From the NCBI GenBank assembly GCA_902806065.1, contig CADCVE010000057.1, positions 1-34,230 of the forward strand: a stretch of DNA of 34,230 nucleotides. The letters are read 5' to 3'. Below, piece by piece: positions 23,892 to 31,950 of this stretch (position 1 is its first letter; each line of letters opens with the position of its first letter). A model generated the notes under the pieces. It was given only the letters and a program-made list of their open reading frames with translations. It did not search any database and was not told where the DNA came from. This DNA is from an uncultured Rubrobacteraceae bacterium (GTDB lineage Bacteria; Actinomycetota; Rubrobacteria; Rubrobacterales; Rubrobacteraceae). The position numbers and the translations under genes were made by a program.

Positions 23892-24658
23892 CCACTCGTC
23901 CCACCGTCCTCGACGAACTCGCCGCCGCCGCTCTCGTTCGGGCCCAAGAGCTACGCTCCAGCGTCGACCTCGACAACCTCTACCAAGAGGCGCTTCTCTT
24001 CGACAAGCGCGACTTCACGGGGGCGCTAAACAAGCCCGGCCTCTCCGTAATCGCCGAGATAAAACGAGCCTCGCCCTCGGTCGGGTTCATAAGCGACGCA
24101 GACCCCGCCGAATGGGCCGCCCGCTACGAGGCCGAAGGTGCCTCCTGCCTCTCTGTCCTCACCGAACCCGAGCGCTTCAAAGGCTCCTTGCGGGATCTGG
24201 ACGCCGCCCGCGGCCGCGTCGCCCTACCCGTGATCCGTAAAGACTTCACCGTGGACGAGGCGCAGATACTGGAGGCTGGCACACGCGCCGACGCCGTACT
24301 CCTCATCGCCGCCCTCTTCGAGTCGAGCACTCTCGCCCGCTACATCTCTCTAGCCGTCGAACTTGGCCTCACCCCGCTCGTCGAAGTCCACGACGAAGCC
24401 GAGGCCGACGTCGCGCTAGAGTCCGGTGCCCGAGTTATAGGCGTCAACAACCGCGACCTGCGGGACTTCACCGTGGACCTCGCTACCACCGAGAGGCTCG
24501 CCCCCAAACTCGCGGGCGCTACGCTCGTCGCCGAGAGTGGCGTGAAGACGCCGGAGGACGGGCGTCGCCTGCGGGACGCTGGGGCGGACGCGGTGCTCGT
24601 GGGTGAGGCGGCGATGCGCGACCCGGCGCTGGTTGAGAAGCTCTCCGTAATCCCGTGA
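23888..24658 (+). CDS. trpC: Indole-3-glycerol phosphate synthase TrpC
   Basis: 256 residues. Closes the ring of the carboxyphenylamino-deoxyribulose phosphate to indole glycerol phosphate. The N-terminal lid has SVIAEIKRASPSVGFI (catalytic Lys), then VIRKDFTVDEAQI (catalytic Lys), VEVHDEAEAD, VIGVNNRDLRDFTVD and the phosphate loop VAESGVKTPED. GTG 23888 overlaps the trpD stop by four bases. TrpC is not fused to TrpF; that gene is 5.5 kb downstream. Confidence 0.95.
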   Translation: MTTRPTVLDELAAAALVRAQELRSSVDLDNLYQEALLFDKRDFTGALNKPGLSVIAEIKRASPSVGFISDADPAEWAARYEAEGASCLSVLTEPERFKGSLRDLDAARGRVALPVIRKDFTVDEAQILEAGTRADAVLLIAALFESSTLARYISLAVELGLTPLVEVHDEAEADVALESGARVIGVNNRDLRDFTVDLATTERLAPKLAGATLVAESGVKTPEDGRRLRDAGADAVLVGEAAMRDPALVEKLSVIP

Positions 24659-24671
24659 AGGAGACGTAACC

Positions 24672-25616
24672 TTGCCTATGCACGAGGTACGGGTGGTCCG
24701 TCAAGAGGTCGAGAGGGAAGACCTGGTGGGAACGTTGTTCCATCCAGCCACGCCAGGTCCACACCCGTCAGTAGTCGTCTTCGGAGGATGGGGAGGCGGC
24801 ACCAGGGAGGGTGGCGCCGAGGTGCTAGCCTCGGAGGGATTCGCGGCGCTGGCGCTCGCCTATATAGGGGTCGATCCGCTGCCTCGCGATCTGGTCGAGA
24901 TCCCCCTGGAATATTTCGCCGAGGCGATCGCCTGGCTGAAAGTTCAGCCCGCCATCGATGCGAACCGTATCGCCGTCATGGGAAACTCGAAGGGTGGCGA
25001 ACTGGCGCTCTTACTCGGCGCTACCTACCCGGAAGACGTGAAGGCGGTCGTAGGATACGCGCCCAGCGCGGTCGTCTGGCAGGGAACCCCCTCCGATCGG
25101 TGGTCCTACCGTCTGAACCCCAGGTCGTCGTGGTCTTTGGGAGGAGTTCCTCTACCGTTTGTCCGGTTCGCGGAGCCTCACCCCTCCGAGATACCCCGGA
25201 TATCGGGGTTCTTCGGCAAGCCCCAGGCTACCGGCTCCATCTTCTACGAGCGAGCCCTCAAGGATGAAGCTGCCGTGGCCGCCGCGAGCATCGCGGTGGA
25301 GAAGATCGACGGCCCCGTGATGGTGATCTCCGGCACCGACGACCATCTGTGGCCCTCGACACGTTTCTCCGAGATGGTCATTCAACGCCTCGAAGCCCAC
25401 GGCCATCCCTTTCCCCACGAGCACCTGCGCTACGAGGGCGCGGGGCACATGATCCTGATGCCAAACTCCGAGCCGGAGGGACCTCAGATGCAACGCTTCG
25501 AGGTAGGCGGAAGCAAGGAAGCCAACGAGGTTGCCAACCAGAACTCGTGGCCGAAGGTGCTTGGCTTCCTGAGGAAATCCCTCAGCGTTAGAAACGGGGA
25601 AGACTCAGGTGAGTAA
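24672..25616 (+). CDS. Acyl-CoA thioester hydrolase/BAAT C-terminal-like alpha/beta hydrolase
   Basis: 314 residues. Catalytic Ser is in MGNSKGGELALLLG, Asp in SGTDDHLWPS and His in GAGHMI, with VVVFGGWGGGTREGG forming the oxyanion region. This arrangement matches the BAAT C-terminal hydrolases (acyl-CoA thioesterase/bile-acid transferase relatives); it lacks their N-terminal domain, so the substrate is open. TTG 24672 is preferred because AAGGAG ends eight bases before it; ATG 24678 is possible. It starts 13 bases after trpC and likely ends that operon, without an evident link to tryptophan. Confidence 0.85.
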   Translation: MPMHEVRVVRQEVEREDLVGTLFHPATPGPHPSVVVFGGWGGGTREGGAEVLASEGFAALALAYIGVDPLPRDLVEIPLEYFAEAIAWLKVQPAIDANRIAVMGNSKGGELALLLGATYPEDVKAVVGYAPSAVVWQGTPSDRWSYRLNPRSSWSLGGVPLPFVRFAEPHPSEIPRISGFFGKPQATGSIFYERALKDEAAVAAASIAVEKIDGPVMVISGTDDHLWPSTRFSEMVIQRLEAHGHPFPHEHLRYEGAGHMILMPNSEPEGPQMQRFEVGGSKEANEVANQNSWPKVLGFLRKSLSVRNGEDSGE

Positions 25617-25663
25617 GAGGATCGCATTCGGTGGCGCTTCACCAGCTACCCTGAAGAATAGGC

Positions 25664-26239
25664 TTGTTTACTCCAGAATCCGATAGAAAAAACCTCTGGC
25701 CGTGGCTTGCCGTTGCCATCACCTTGGCTGCCGTTACCTTTCAGCTTTATCACCAGGGGCGTCTGTGGTTGTGCTCCTGCGGCCGATTCTTTGTGTGGGT
25801 AGGCGAGGCCTGGAGTTCTGAAACCTCCCAGCACCTGCTCGATCCCTACAGTTTCACGCACATGCTGCACGGATTCATCTTCTGCTGGTTGATAGGGTGG
25901 TTCGTGCCGCGCCTGTCGTGGGCCTGGCAGCTCTGGCTGGCGGTTGCGGCCGAGGCGTTGTGGGAAGTCGTCGAGAACTCGGAGTTCGTCATTCAGAGGT
26001 ACCGTGAGGCGGGCGCGCTCGGCTATTCTGGAGATACAATCGTCAACTCGCTCGGCGACATAATGATGTGCGGCTTCGGGTTCGTGCTGGCCCGGTATCT
26101 CGGGTTTGTGCGTTCACTGGCGCTGTTCGTCGCGGTGGAGGTAGTGCTGCTCCTGTGGATCAGGGACAGCCTGCTGCTGAACGTCCTGATGTTGATCTAC
26201 CCGGTAGAATGGATCAAGCAGTGGCAGGCTAGCTCCTAG
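25664..26239 (+). CDS. DUF2585 (UPF0314) membrane protein
   Basis: 191 residues with about five hydrophobic segments. The conserved features of the family are visible: WLCSCG near residue 35, SQHLLDPYSFTHMLHGF, WEVVENSEFVIQRYR and GYSGDTIVNSLGDIMMCGFGF. The polar residues in these membrane-border motifs suggest a catalytic or metal site, but no function is known. Start TTG 25664. It lies at the left border of a patch of accessory genes inserted between trpC and trpF. Confidence 0.82.
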   Translation: MFTPESDRKNLWPWLAVAITLAAVTFQLYHQGRLWLCSCGRFFVWVGEAWSSETSQHLLDPYSFTHMLHGFIFCWLIGWFVPRLSWAWQLWLAVAAEALWEVVENSEFVIQRYREAGALGYSGDTIVNSLGDIMMCGFGFVLARYLGFVRSLALFVAVEVVLLLWIRDSLLLNVLMLIYPVEWIKQWQASS

Positions 26240-26264
26240 CTAAAGAGTATCAAGAGGAAGCGCA

Positions 26265-27137
26265 GTGACTAATGATCAGCAGGTGTATTTGCCCTTTTTC
26301 GACACGCCGACGCGGGTACTGCCGTCACTTCCCTCAAAGGAAGTCCTCGAGCGTGTGCAGCTTGAGAAATATCGACTCGATTGTCTAGTTCGGACCGGGA
26401 GCGTGCCCTTCGAGGACGTAAGGCGAGGGGCCGAGCCACCTGATTTTGAAGTGATGTGCGCAGAATCATGGCGCCGTCTCGACTGCGTCGCCCTCACTAT
26501 TAAGCAGAAGAGACTCGCGGAAGCACTCTTCACCAAGCTCATCGAGAAAGTAGCTATCGCCGGTGAGGACCGACCCTTGGAACATCTGGCCGGTACGCAA
26601 GTGGCCATGTGGTTCGGCCATGGGTCACAGCTTCCGCCACGTGCGACCGATCATTCGACCGTCACAGAAATCGTCGACTCCTTAGTACAGGTCGAAGTGG
26701 ACCGCGAAGGAATCGCGAAACTGACTGCAGATATTGCTGCTCATGGTTTCCCTGAGAAATTCCCTAGTGGTTTCACCGTTGTCGATACGCAGAGGTTCGG
26801 GTTCCAGGTCACACCCGTTGATAGTTGGCAGCCTAGCAATGCTCTGTCAGAGCAGCTTGGTTTCGACCTTTCACTTAGTTATACATTAGCCATTACCGAC
26901 ATTTATTCAGAATTGCAGCGACTGGTTTCGGGACACGACAACGGGAAGATCGACGAGCTCCTAGTCGTGGTCGGCGGTCCAAACCGAGATGGGATCTGTT
27001 TTCCTGCGGAGCATCTCTTTGGTCCCTGGCTCAGAGAGAATCCGGTAGAACCACTGACTGCGCAACATATCAGCCGTGTAACGGCGCATGTGTGGCTCAG
27101 CGGCGATGTGCTGGATCTTCCACTGCGTAACCTGTAA
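26265..27137 (+). CDS. Unrecognised protein, lower GC
   Basis: 290 residues, not recognised, although the general look (an alpha/beta fold ending in a DELLVVVGGPNRDGICFPAEHLF-like block) is reminiscent of the TIGR04255-type proteins often found near defence loci; I cannot confirm this. No membrane segment or signal peptide is seen. GTG 26265 follows an AGAGGAAG site. Its base composition is clearly lower in GC, with more mixed third positions than its neighbours, which suggests recent transfer. It stands beside the nucleotidyltransferase/HepT cluster. Confidence 0.6.
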   Translation: MTNDQQVYLPFFDTPTRVLPSLPSKEVLERVQLEKYRLDCLVRTGSVPFEDVRRGAEPPDFEVMCAESWRRLDCVALTIKQKRLAEALFTKLIEKVAIAGEDRPLEHLAGTQVAMWFGHGSQLPPRATDHSTVTEIVDSLVQVEVDREGIAKLTADIAAHGFPEKFPSGFTVVDTQRFGFQVTPVDSWQPSNALSEQLGFDLSLSYTLAITDIYSELQRLVSGHDNGKIDELLVVVGGPNRDGICFPAEHLFGPWLRENPVEPLTAQHISRVTAHVWLSGDVLDLPLRNL

Positions 27138-27421
27138 TTGAGTCTGCGGCTCAACGATGCGTCGAAACTGGCAGTGAGATTGTTAAGCTGCGCTGCCCGC
27201 CTCTATCCTGACCCTGCTTCAAGTTAGCGAGGGCGTTGGGCGCGGTGATCATGCGGGTCTCTAACTTGTCTCGGGAACTGATTACTGATCCCAGCATATC
27301 GACCTCCTCGGAGCTAGTTTACGTCGGTGCGCTTCTGACGGTCGCCGAGGTGGCTGAAGATCTGAATAGAGGTCGAGTCTAAGGCGTCTGAGTTACTATA
27401 TGGAGTGGGAGGTTCGAGGCC
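27138..27421. other. Gene-free stretch before the nucleotidyltransferase cluster
   Basis: No convincing gene. A 43-codon open frame (27251-27382) is not supported by a ribosome site. A short TTGAG/CTCAA hairpin (27137-27153) has no T run. TACTAT (27394-27399) may be the -10 box for the first nucleotidyltransferase gene, and GGGAGG (27407-27412) its ribosome site. Confidence 0.4.
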
Positions 27422-27736
27422 GTGACGAAAAATTCCATCGAGTACAAAAGGCGCGAACTAGAGGCTCTTTGCGAGCGGCGCGGGGTCGAGCGTCTGGCGC
27501 TATTCGGCTCCGCGCTGCGGGACGACTTCGACTCCGAGAAGAGTAACCTGGATTTCTCCGTGACGTTTTCTCCTATGAGTCCGGAGAGGCATGCCGCGGC
27601 GTACTTCGGGCTGTTGGACGACCTCGAAGGGTTATTCGGGTGTCGCGTGGACCTCGTGGAGATCGGGGCAGTCCGCAACCCCTACCTGCGCCGGAGTGTT
27701 GAGGAGGAGCAAGAGACCCTGTATGCTGCGGCGTAG
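27422..27736 (+). CDS. MNT-type nucleotidyltransferase with altered active site
   Basis: 104 residues of the minimal nucleotidyltransferase family. The motif reads FGSALRDDFDSEKSNLDFSV, where the usual G-S...S-D-x-D is S-N-L-D: the first metal-binding aspartate is Asn. It may be inactive or have a changed role. The fragment just after it (about 27722-27776, [17 protein letters not shown]) looks like the beginning of a HepT partner, cut off. GTG 27422 is preceded by GGGAGG. Likely an old toxin-antitoxin unit that has lost its toxin. Confidence 0.75.
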   Translation: MTKNSIEYKRRELEALCERRGVERLALFGSALRDDFDSEKSNLDFSVTFSPMSPERHAAAYFGLLDDLEGLFGCRVDLVEIGAVRNPYLRRSVEEEQETLYAAA

Positions 27737-27765
27737 CTGGGAAGCCTACCTGAAGGGGTTGAGGT

Positions 27766-28056
27766 ATGAGGCTTGACCAACTCTTAGAGGAAAAGCGCGG
27801 GGAGATTCTGCGCATCGCGGCCGAGCACGGCGCGCGGGAGGTGCGGGTCTTCGGGTCCGTGGCCCGCGGGGAGGCCGACCAGGAAAGCGACATAGATTTC
27901 CTCGTGGATCTTGAGGCCGGAAGGTCTCTTTTGGACCTCGGCGGGCTACAGATGGAACTCGAATCCCTTCTCGGACGTCGTGTGGATGTCGTGACCGTGC
28001 GCGGGCTCAAGGCGCGCATTCGCGAGCGCGTGCTGCGGGAAGCGGTACCGGTGTGA
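27766..28056 (+). CDS. MntA-like nucleotidyltransferase antitoxin
   Basis: 96 residues. Complete nucleotidyltransferase motif [21 protein letters not shown], with both aspartates. Members pair with HepT and neutralise it by adding AMP to the toxin's tyrosine. It overlaps the hepT-like gene by four bases (GTGA), the standard arrangement of this pair. Confidence 0.87.
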   Translation: MRLDQLLEEKRGEILRIAAEHGAREVRVFGSVARGEADQESDIDFLVDLEAGRSLLDLGGLQMELESLLGRRVDVVTVRGLKARIRERVLREAVPV

Positions 28057-28400
28057 GGGAACCCAAAGAGCGCCTGCTGGACATCCTGGAAGCCATCGCC
28101 GCTATCGAGCGCTATCGCGGCCGGGACAAAGCGGCCTTCGAGCGCGACGAGCTTTTGCAGGTGTGGGTCCTTCGGCACCTGCAGATCATAGGCGAGGCGG
28201 CCAGGGCTCTCCCCGAAGACGTGCGAGCGCTGGCTTCAGAGGTACCCTGGCCAAAGATCGTCGGAATGCGGAACATCCTGGTCCACGGGTATTTTGACAT
28301 CGACACTGACATTGTCTGGGATGCGGCGATACGCGACGTGCCGGCCATCAAGCCTGCCGTGGAACAGCTTCTGAAGACATTGAAAGAAGAGGGCCGATAA
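28053..28400 (+). CDS. HepT-like toxin (DUF86, HEPN domain)
   Basis: 115 residues, all-helical. The HEPN RNase motif R-x4-H-x-Y is present as RNILVHGY, and the conserved [14 protein letters not shown] helix precedes it. HepT proteins are RNases or tRNA-targeting toxins blocked by AMPylation from MntA; both residues needed are present. GTG 28053 overlaps the antitoxin's stop. Function by family. Confidence 0.87.
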   Translation: MREPKERLLDILEAIAAIERYRGRDKAAFERDELLQVWVLRHLQIIGEAARALPEDVRALASEVPWPKIVGMRNILVHGYFDIDTDIVWDAAIRDVPAIKPAVEQLLKTLKEEGR

Positions 28401-28432
28401 TCCTCTCTTATCCAGGACGCTGATTCATTGTG

Positions 28433-28579
28433 CAACCGTGCGAGCAAATCGAGGGCTTCCGCAACTGGATCATCCACGAGTACGCGGAGGTAGACACCGA
28501 TATCGCCTGAGCCATCGTCCAGAACGAAGTCCCCCGGCTACTCGAAAGGTCCGAGCTGATACTCAAGGACAAACCGTAA
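28433..28579 (+). pseudogene. HepT (DUF86) 3' remnant with in-frame UGA
   Basis: One frame reads GFRNWIIHEYAEVDTDIA, a TGA (28508-28510), then AIVQNEVPRLLERSELILKDKP and a stop. It is the C-terminal half of a second HepT-like protein with its own R-x4-H-x-Y (RNWIIHEY). The UGA falls where Trp is expected (compare [14 protein letters not shown] of the intact gene), no SECIS-like hairpin follows, and the 5' half is lost, so this is a pseudogene. Confidence 0.8.
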
Positions 28580-28641
28580 GGGAGACAAGATTAGAAGCCG
28601 AGCATCCAGCCAGACCGTAGAGGTGCACCGGACTTCGTAAG

Positions 28642-29358
28642 TCAGGACCGTATGGCGAGGATCTCGCTTCTCTCCGCTAGAAGCTTCTGGATCTCCTCTT
28701 CGTTCTCCTCATAGGCGCCCTCACCGAAGTGCTGAAAGCGGATGAAGCCATCCGCATCTATGAGGTAGCGGGCAGGCCAGTAGCGGTTGTCGTAGGCGTC
28801 CCAGGTGGCGCTGTTGTTGTCGAGGACGACGGGATAGCGGATTCCCGCCTCTTCGACGGCCTTCTGGACGCTGGCCGGGTCCTTCTCAAACTCGAACTCC
28901 GGCTTGTGGACGCCGATGATCAGTAGTCCATCGTCCTCGTACTCCTCGTGCCACTGGTTGAGGTACGGCTGGACGTTTTGGCAGTTGAAGCAAGTGTAGG
29001 TCCAGAACTCGAGCAGGACTACCTTCTCACCGAGGTTCTCGCCGATGGAGACGCCGTCGGTGTTTATGAATCCGGTTGGGGCGAGGATCTCGTTTGCCCG
29101 CGGGAACTCCGCTTCCTTGCGTGCGATCCGCTCCGCCGCATCTTCGCGTTCTGCTTTCCTGGATGCCGCTTTGTCTTCGACCTCCGAACCTGGCTCGGTG
29201 GACGGCTCGCTGGTCTGCGCGACCGGCGCCGGGTCCACCTGTGTCTGCGTTTCATCCGAATTGGCTCTGCCAAACCGGAACTCGATGAAAACGATGGCGC
29301 CGACTATTAGCAGGGTGGCTAGCGTGAGGAGTACGGGTCTGGGTGTCAGAGAGCTCAT
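28642..29358 (-). CDS. Membrane-anchored thioredoxin-like protein (TlpA/DipZ C-terminal type)
   Basis: 238 residues. N-terminal membrane anchor (about 9-27), an acidic/proline linker (about 30-85) and a thioredoxin domain with active site FWTYTCFNCQNVQPYL (C-x-x-C as CFNC) and the later WPARYLIDADGFI. This is the redoxin form found beside CcdA, with its domain outside the cytoplasmic membrane. It would pass electrons from CcdA to extracellular disulfides, for instance in cytochrome c maturation. ATG 29358 overlaps the ccdA stop (ATGA). The frame is open far upstream only as a shadow of ccdA. Confidence 0.9.
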   Translation of the reverse strand: MSSLTPRPVLLTLATLLIVGAIVFIEFRFGRANSDETQTQVDPAPVAQTSEPSTEPGSEVEDKAASRKAEREDAAERIARKEAEFPRANEILAPTGFINTDGVSIGENLGEKVVLLEFWTYTCFNCQNVQPYLNQWHEEYEDDGLLIIGVHKPEFEFEKDPASVQKAVEEAGIRYPVVLDNNSATWDAYDNRYWPARYLIDADGFIRFQHFGEGAYEENEEEIQKLLAERSEILAIRS

Positions 29359-30056
29359 AGCAGTACCTCGTTTAGTAGCTGAAAGTTGGCGAGAAGGGCG
29401 AGCTTGCCGGTGAAGACGAGGATGCCCATGCCGATGAGGACGGCGCCGAAGGCTACGTGCAGATGCCGCGCTCCCCGGCGGTGCTTCTTGATGAACGCGA
29501 ATGTCCGGGAGGGGAAGAGGCCGACGAGAAGGAACGGCGCTCCGAGACCGAACGAGTAGGCGAGCAAGAGGGGGAACGCCGACGCCGGCTGGGATGCCGC
29601 GAGCGCGAGCGTGCTCCCCAAGATCGGGCCGACGCATGGTGTCCAGGCTACGGCGAACGACGCGCCGAAGAGGATGGAGGTAAGGCGTCCTGGCTTGGAT
29701 CTCCCCGGCTTCACGGAATCTTCCCTGTCTAGCAGAGGTATTCGGAGTAGACCCGTCAGGTGCAGCCCGAGGATGATGACGACCGTGCCGGCGAGGCGTG
29801 AGAGCCACACCAGGATTTCCGTTGCAGCTCCTTGCAGCAGTGCGTTCAGCGCCACACCTAAAGCCGCGAATACGGCCGAGAACCCGGCCACGAATAGCAC
29901 GACGTTCGAGAACACGTCTCTCCGCCGGAGGTCCGAGACGCCGAGCGAGGTACCCGCCAACTGCGCGAAGAAAGCGGGGATCACCGGCAGCATGCACGGC
30001 GAGAGGAACGATACGACTCCGGCGGCGAGAGCGAGGGCGAGGGTCGGTTCGGTCAT
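29355..30056 (-). CDS. ccdA: Cytochrome c biogenesis protein CcdA
   Basis: 233 residues with six hydrophobic segments. The two redox cysteines are in FLSPCMLPVIPAFF and VAWTPCVGPILG, both in the membrane as in CcdA/DsbD-beta. It transfers reducing equivalents from cytoplasmic thioredoxin across the membrane to the TlpA-like protein with which it overlaps. ATG 30056 is the start. It is divergent from trpF; a small CCCCG/CGGGG inverted repeat (30072-30087) lies in its leader. Confidence 0.92.
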   Translation of the reverse strand: MTEPTLALALAAGVVSFLSPCMLPVIPAFFAQLAGTSLGVSDLRRRDVFSNVVLFVAGFSAVFAALGVALNALLQGAATEILVWLSRLAGTVVIILGLHLTGLLRIPLLDREDSVKPGRSKPGRLTSILFGASFAVAWTPCVGPILGSTLALAASQPASAFPLLLAYSFGLGAPFLLVGLFPSRTFAFIKKHRRGARHLHVAFGAVLIGMGILVFTGKLALLANFQLLNEVLL

Positions 30057-30090
30057 GCTCTCACCCTAACACCCCGCCGCCTCGGGGAGA

Positions 30091-30120
30091 TTAACAGCCC
30101 CTTAAATAAAGGGATAAACT
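30091..30120 (+). promoter_or_regulatory. Promoter of trpFBA-accDA (leaderless trpF)
   Basis: TTAACA (30091-30096), an 18-base spacer and TAAACT (30115-30120). ATG 30129 follows eight bases later with no ribosome-binding sequence, so the mRNA should be leaderless or nearly so. The -35 box is the same as that of plsY. Confidence 0.65.
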
Positions 30121-30128
30121 CTCTGTCT

Positions 30129-30743
30129 ATGGTTAGAGTAAAAGTATGTGGCATAACCACACCGGATGATGCCCGGACAGCGGCTGGCTCCGGCGCGGAC
30201 GCTATCGGCCTGGTCTTCGCCGAGAGTCCGCGTAAGGTGGGTATCGAGGAGGCGCGGGAGATCGTCGCCGCGCTTCCGGATGGCGTACTCAAGGTTGGGG
30301 TGTTCGTGAATGAGGAGCCGGAAGAGGTGCTCCGCATCGTCCGAGAGGTCGGGCTGGATTACGCGCAGTTGCACGGTGACGAGGGGCCGGAGATTGTAAC
30401 CGGTGTGCGGGAGGGCGGCGTCAAAGTTATAAAGGCTCTGAGGATACGGAGTGAGGAGTCCGTAGAGGCGATGGATGACTATGAGGCGGACCTTTTTCTG
30501 CTGGATGCGTGGAGTGAGAAGGCGCGGGGCGGAACGGGGGAGCGGTTTGATTGGGGAGTGGCGAAATCGCTGAGTGGTCGTGGTAACATCGTCGTCTCCG
30601 GGGGCTTGGATCCCGGGAACGTGCGCGAGGCGATCCGGCTGTTCGAGCCGTACGGGGTGGATGCTTCCAGCTCCCTCGAAGACGCGCCCGGGAAAAAGAA
30701 TAAAGAACGGGTTCGGAGGTTCGTCGTTGCAGCAAAAGAGTGA
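30129..30743 (+). CDS. trpF: Phosphoribosylanthranilate isomerase TrpF
   Basis: 204 residues, TIM barrel. Motifs: [12 protein letters not shown] (catalytic Cys), [42 protein letters not shown] (catalytic Asp) and [13 protein letters not shown]. It isomerises phosphoribosylanthranilate between TrpD and TrpC. Streptomyces and Mycobacterium lack trpF and use bifunctional PriA; this genome has a separate gene, so the lineage is different or PriA is not needed. Overlaps the trpB start. Confidence 0.95.
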   Translation: MVRVKVCGITTPDDARTAAGSGADAIGLVFAESPRKVGIEEAREIVAALPDGVLKVGVFVNEEPEEVLRIVREVGLDYAQLHGDEGPEIVTGVREGGVKVIKALRIRSEESVEAMDDYEADLFLLDAWSEKARGGTGERFDWGVAKSLSGRGNIVVSGGLDPGNVREAIRLFEPYGVDASSSLEDAPGKKNKERVRRFVVAAKE

Positions 30744-31950
30744 AGCCGGGTACTATTTCGGGTCCTTTGGTGGCCGCTACGTGCCGGAGACCCTGATCCA
30801 CGCCCTCGAAGAGCTCGAATCGGCCTACGAACGCTACAGATACGACCCGGAGTTCGTCGAGGAGCTGCAAGGACTGGCGAAGGACTTCGTCGGGAGGCCG
30901 ACGCCGCTGATGTTCGCCGAAAGGCTCACGAAGAAGTGGGGCGGGGCGAACGTGTGGTTCAAGCGTGAGGACTTAGCGCATACGGGGGCGCACAAGATCA
31001 ACAACACTCTAGGTCAGATCCTGCTGGCCGACCGGATGGGCAAGGAGCGCATTATCGCCGAGACCGGCGCGGGCCAGCACGGCGTCGCCACCGCTACCGT
31101 CGCCGCCCTCTACGGCAAGGAGTGCGTAGTGTACATGGGCGAGGAGGACACCCGCCGCCAGAAGCTCAACGTAGTGCGGATGAAGCTCCTCGGGGCGGAG
31201 GTACGGCCCGTAACCAGCGGTTCGAGGACGCTCAAGGCCGCGCTCAACGAGGCTATACGGGACTGGGTAACGAACGTCGAGGACACGCACTACATTATTG
31301 GAACGGTAGCGGGACCGGCGCCCTACCCGCGCATCGTGCGGGACTTGCAGACGGTGATCGGCCAGGAGATAGAGGCGCAGGCTCGCGAGCGGTTCGGCCA
31401 GGACCCGGACGCTATAGTCGCCTGCGTCGGGGGCGGCTCTAACGCCATAGGGGCCTTCCACACCTTCGTCGGGCGTGAGGAGGTACGCCTCGTTGGGGTG
31501 GAGGCCGCGGGCCGGGGGCTGGAGTCCGGGGAGCACGGGGCGTCGCTTACCAGGGGGGAACCGGGGGTTTTGCACGGCAACCTTAGCTACGTGCTGCAGA
31601 CGGAGGATGGTCAGATCCGGGAGGCGCACTCGGTCTCCGCCGGCCTCGATTACCCGTCCGTCGGTCCGGAGCACGCCTACCTCAAGGACGAGGGGCTGGT
31701 GGAGTACGCGAGCGTTACCGACGAAGAGGCACTAGCCGCCTTCACCATGACCTCGCGGCTCGAAGGGATCATCCCCGCGCTGGAGACCTCCCACGCCATC
31801 TCGTACGCTGAGACGGTAGCGAAGGAGCTTGGCCCGGGCAAGAACCTCATCATCAACCTCTCCGGGCGGGGCGATAAGGACGTCGAGGTGGTGGCGGATG
31901 CTCTAGGGATAGATGCCCGGGAGGCGGAAGAAGTTTCGGGTGAAGGGTAG
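30727..31950 (+). CDS. trpB: Tryptophan synthase beta chain TrpB
   Basis: About 407 residues. The PLP lysine is in HTGAHKINN, the phosphate loop is GGGSNAIG and the early [12 protein letters not shown] is standard for TrpB1. It condenses indole from TrpA with serine. TTG 30727 is preferred: GGAGG lies about nine bases upstream, within the trpF end, and the protein begins [16 protein letters not shown]. The longer upstream frame is a shadow of trpF. Overlaps trpA by 11 bases. Confidence 0.95.
   Translation: MQQKSEAGYYFGSFGGRYVPETLIHALEELESAYERYRYDPEFVEELQGLAKDFVGRPTPLMFAERLTKKWGGANVWFKREDLAHTGAHKINNTLGQILLADRMGKERIIAETGAGQHGVATATVAALYGKECVVYMGEEDTRRQKLNVVRMKLLGAEVRPVTSGSRTLKAALNEAIRDWVTNVEDTHYIIGTVAGPAPYPRIVRDLQTVIGQEIEAQARERFGQDPDAIVACVGGGSNAIGAFHTFVGREEVRLVGVEAAGRGLESGEHGASLTRGEPGVLHGNLSYVLQTEDGQIREAHSVSAGLDYPSVGPEHAYLKDEGLVEYASVTDEEALAAFTMTSRLEGIIPALETSHAISYAETVAKELGPGKNLIINLSGRGDKDVEVVADALGIDAREAEEVSGEG

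Noticed and set aside
27251-27382. 43-codon open frame with a slight helix-turn-helix look (LLTVAEVAEDL)
   Set aside because: No ribosome site, too short, and the recognition helix is absent; not reported as a gene.
29359-29997. Upstream extension of the TlpA-like protein by 213 residues
   Set aside because: It runs in another frame through ccdA, is rich in Arg/Pro, and the real protein begins with a membrane anchor at ATG 29358 that overlaps the ccdA stop.
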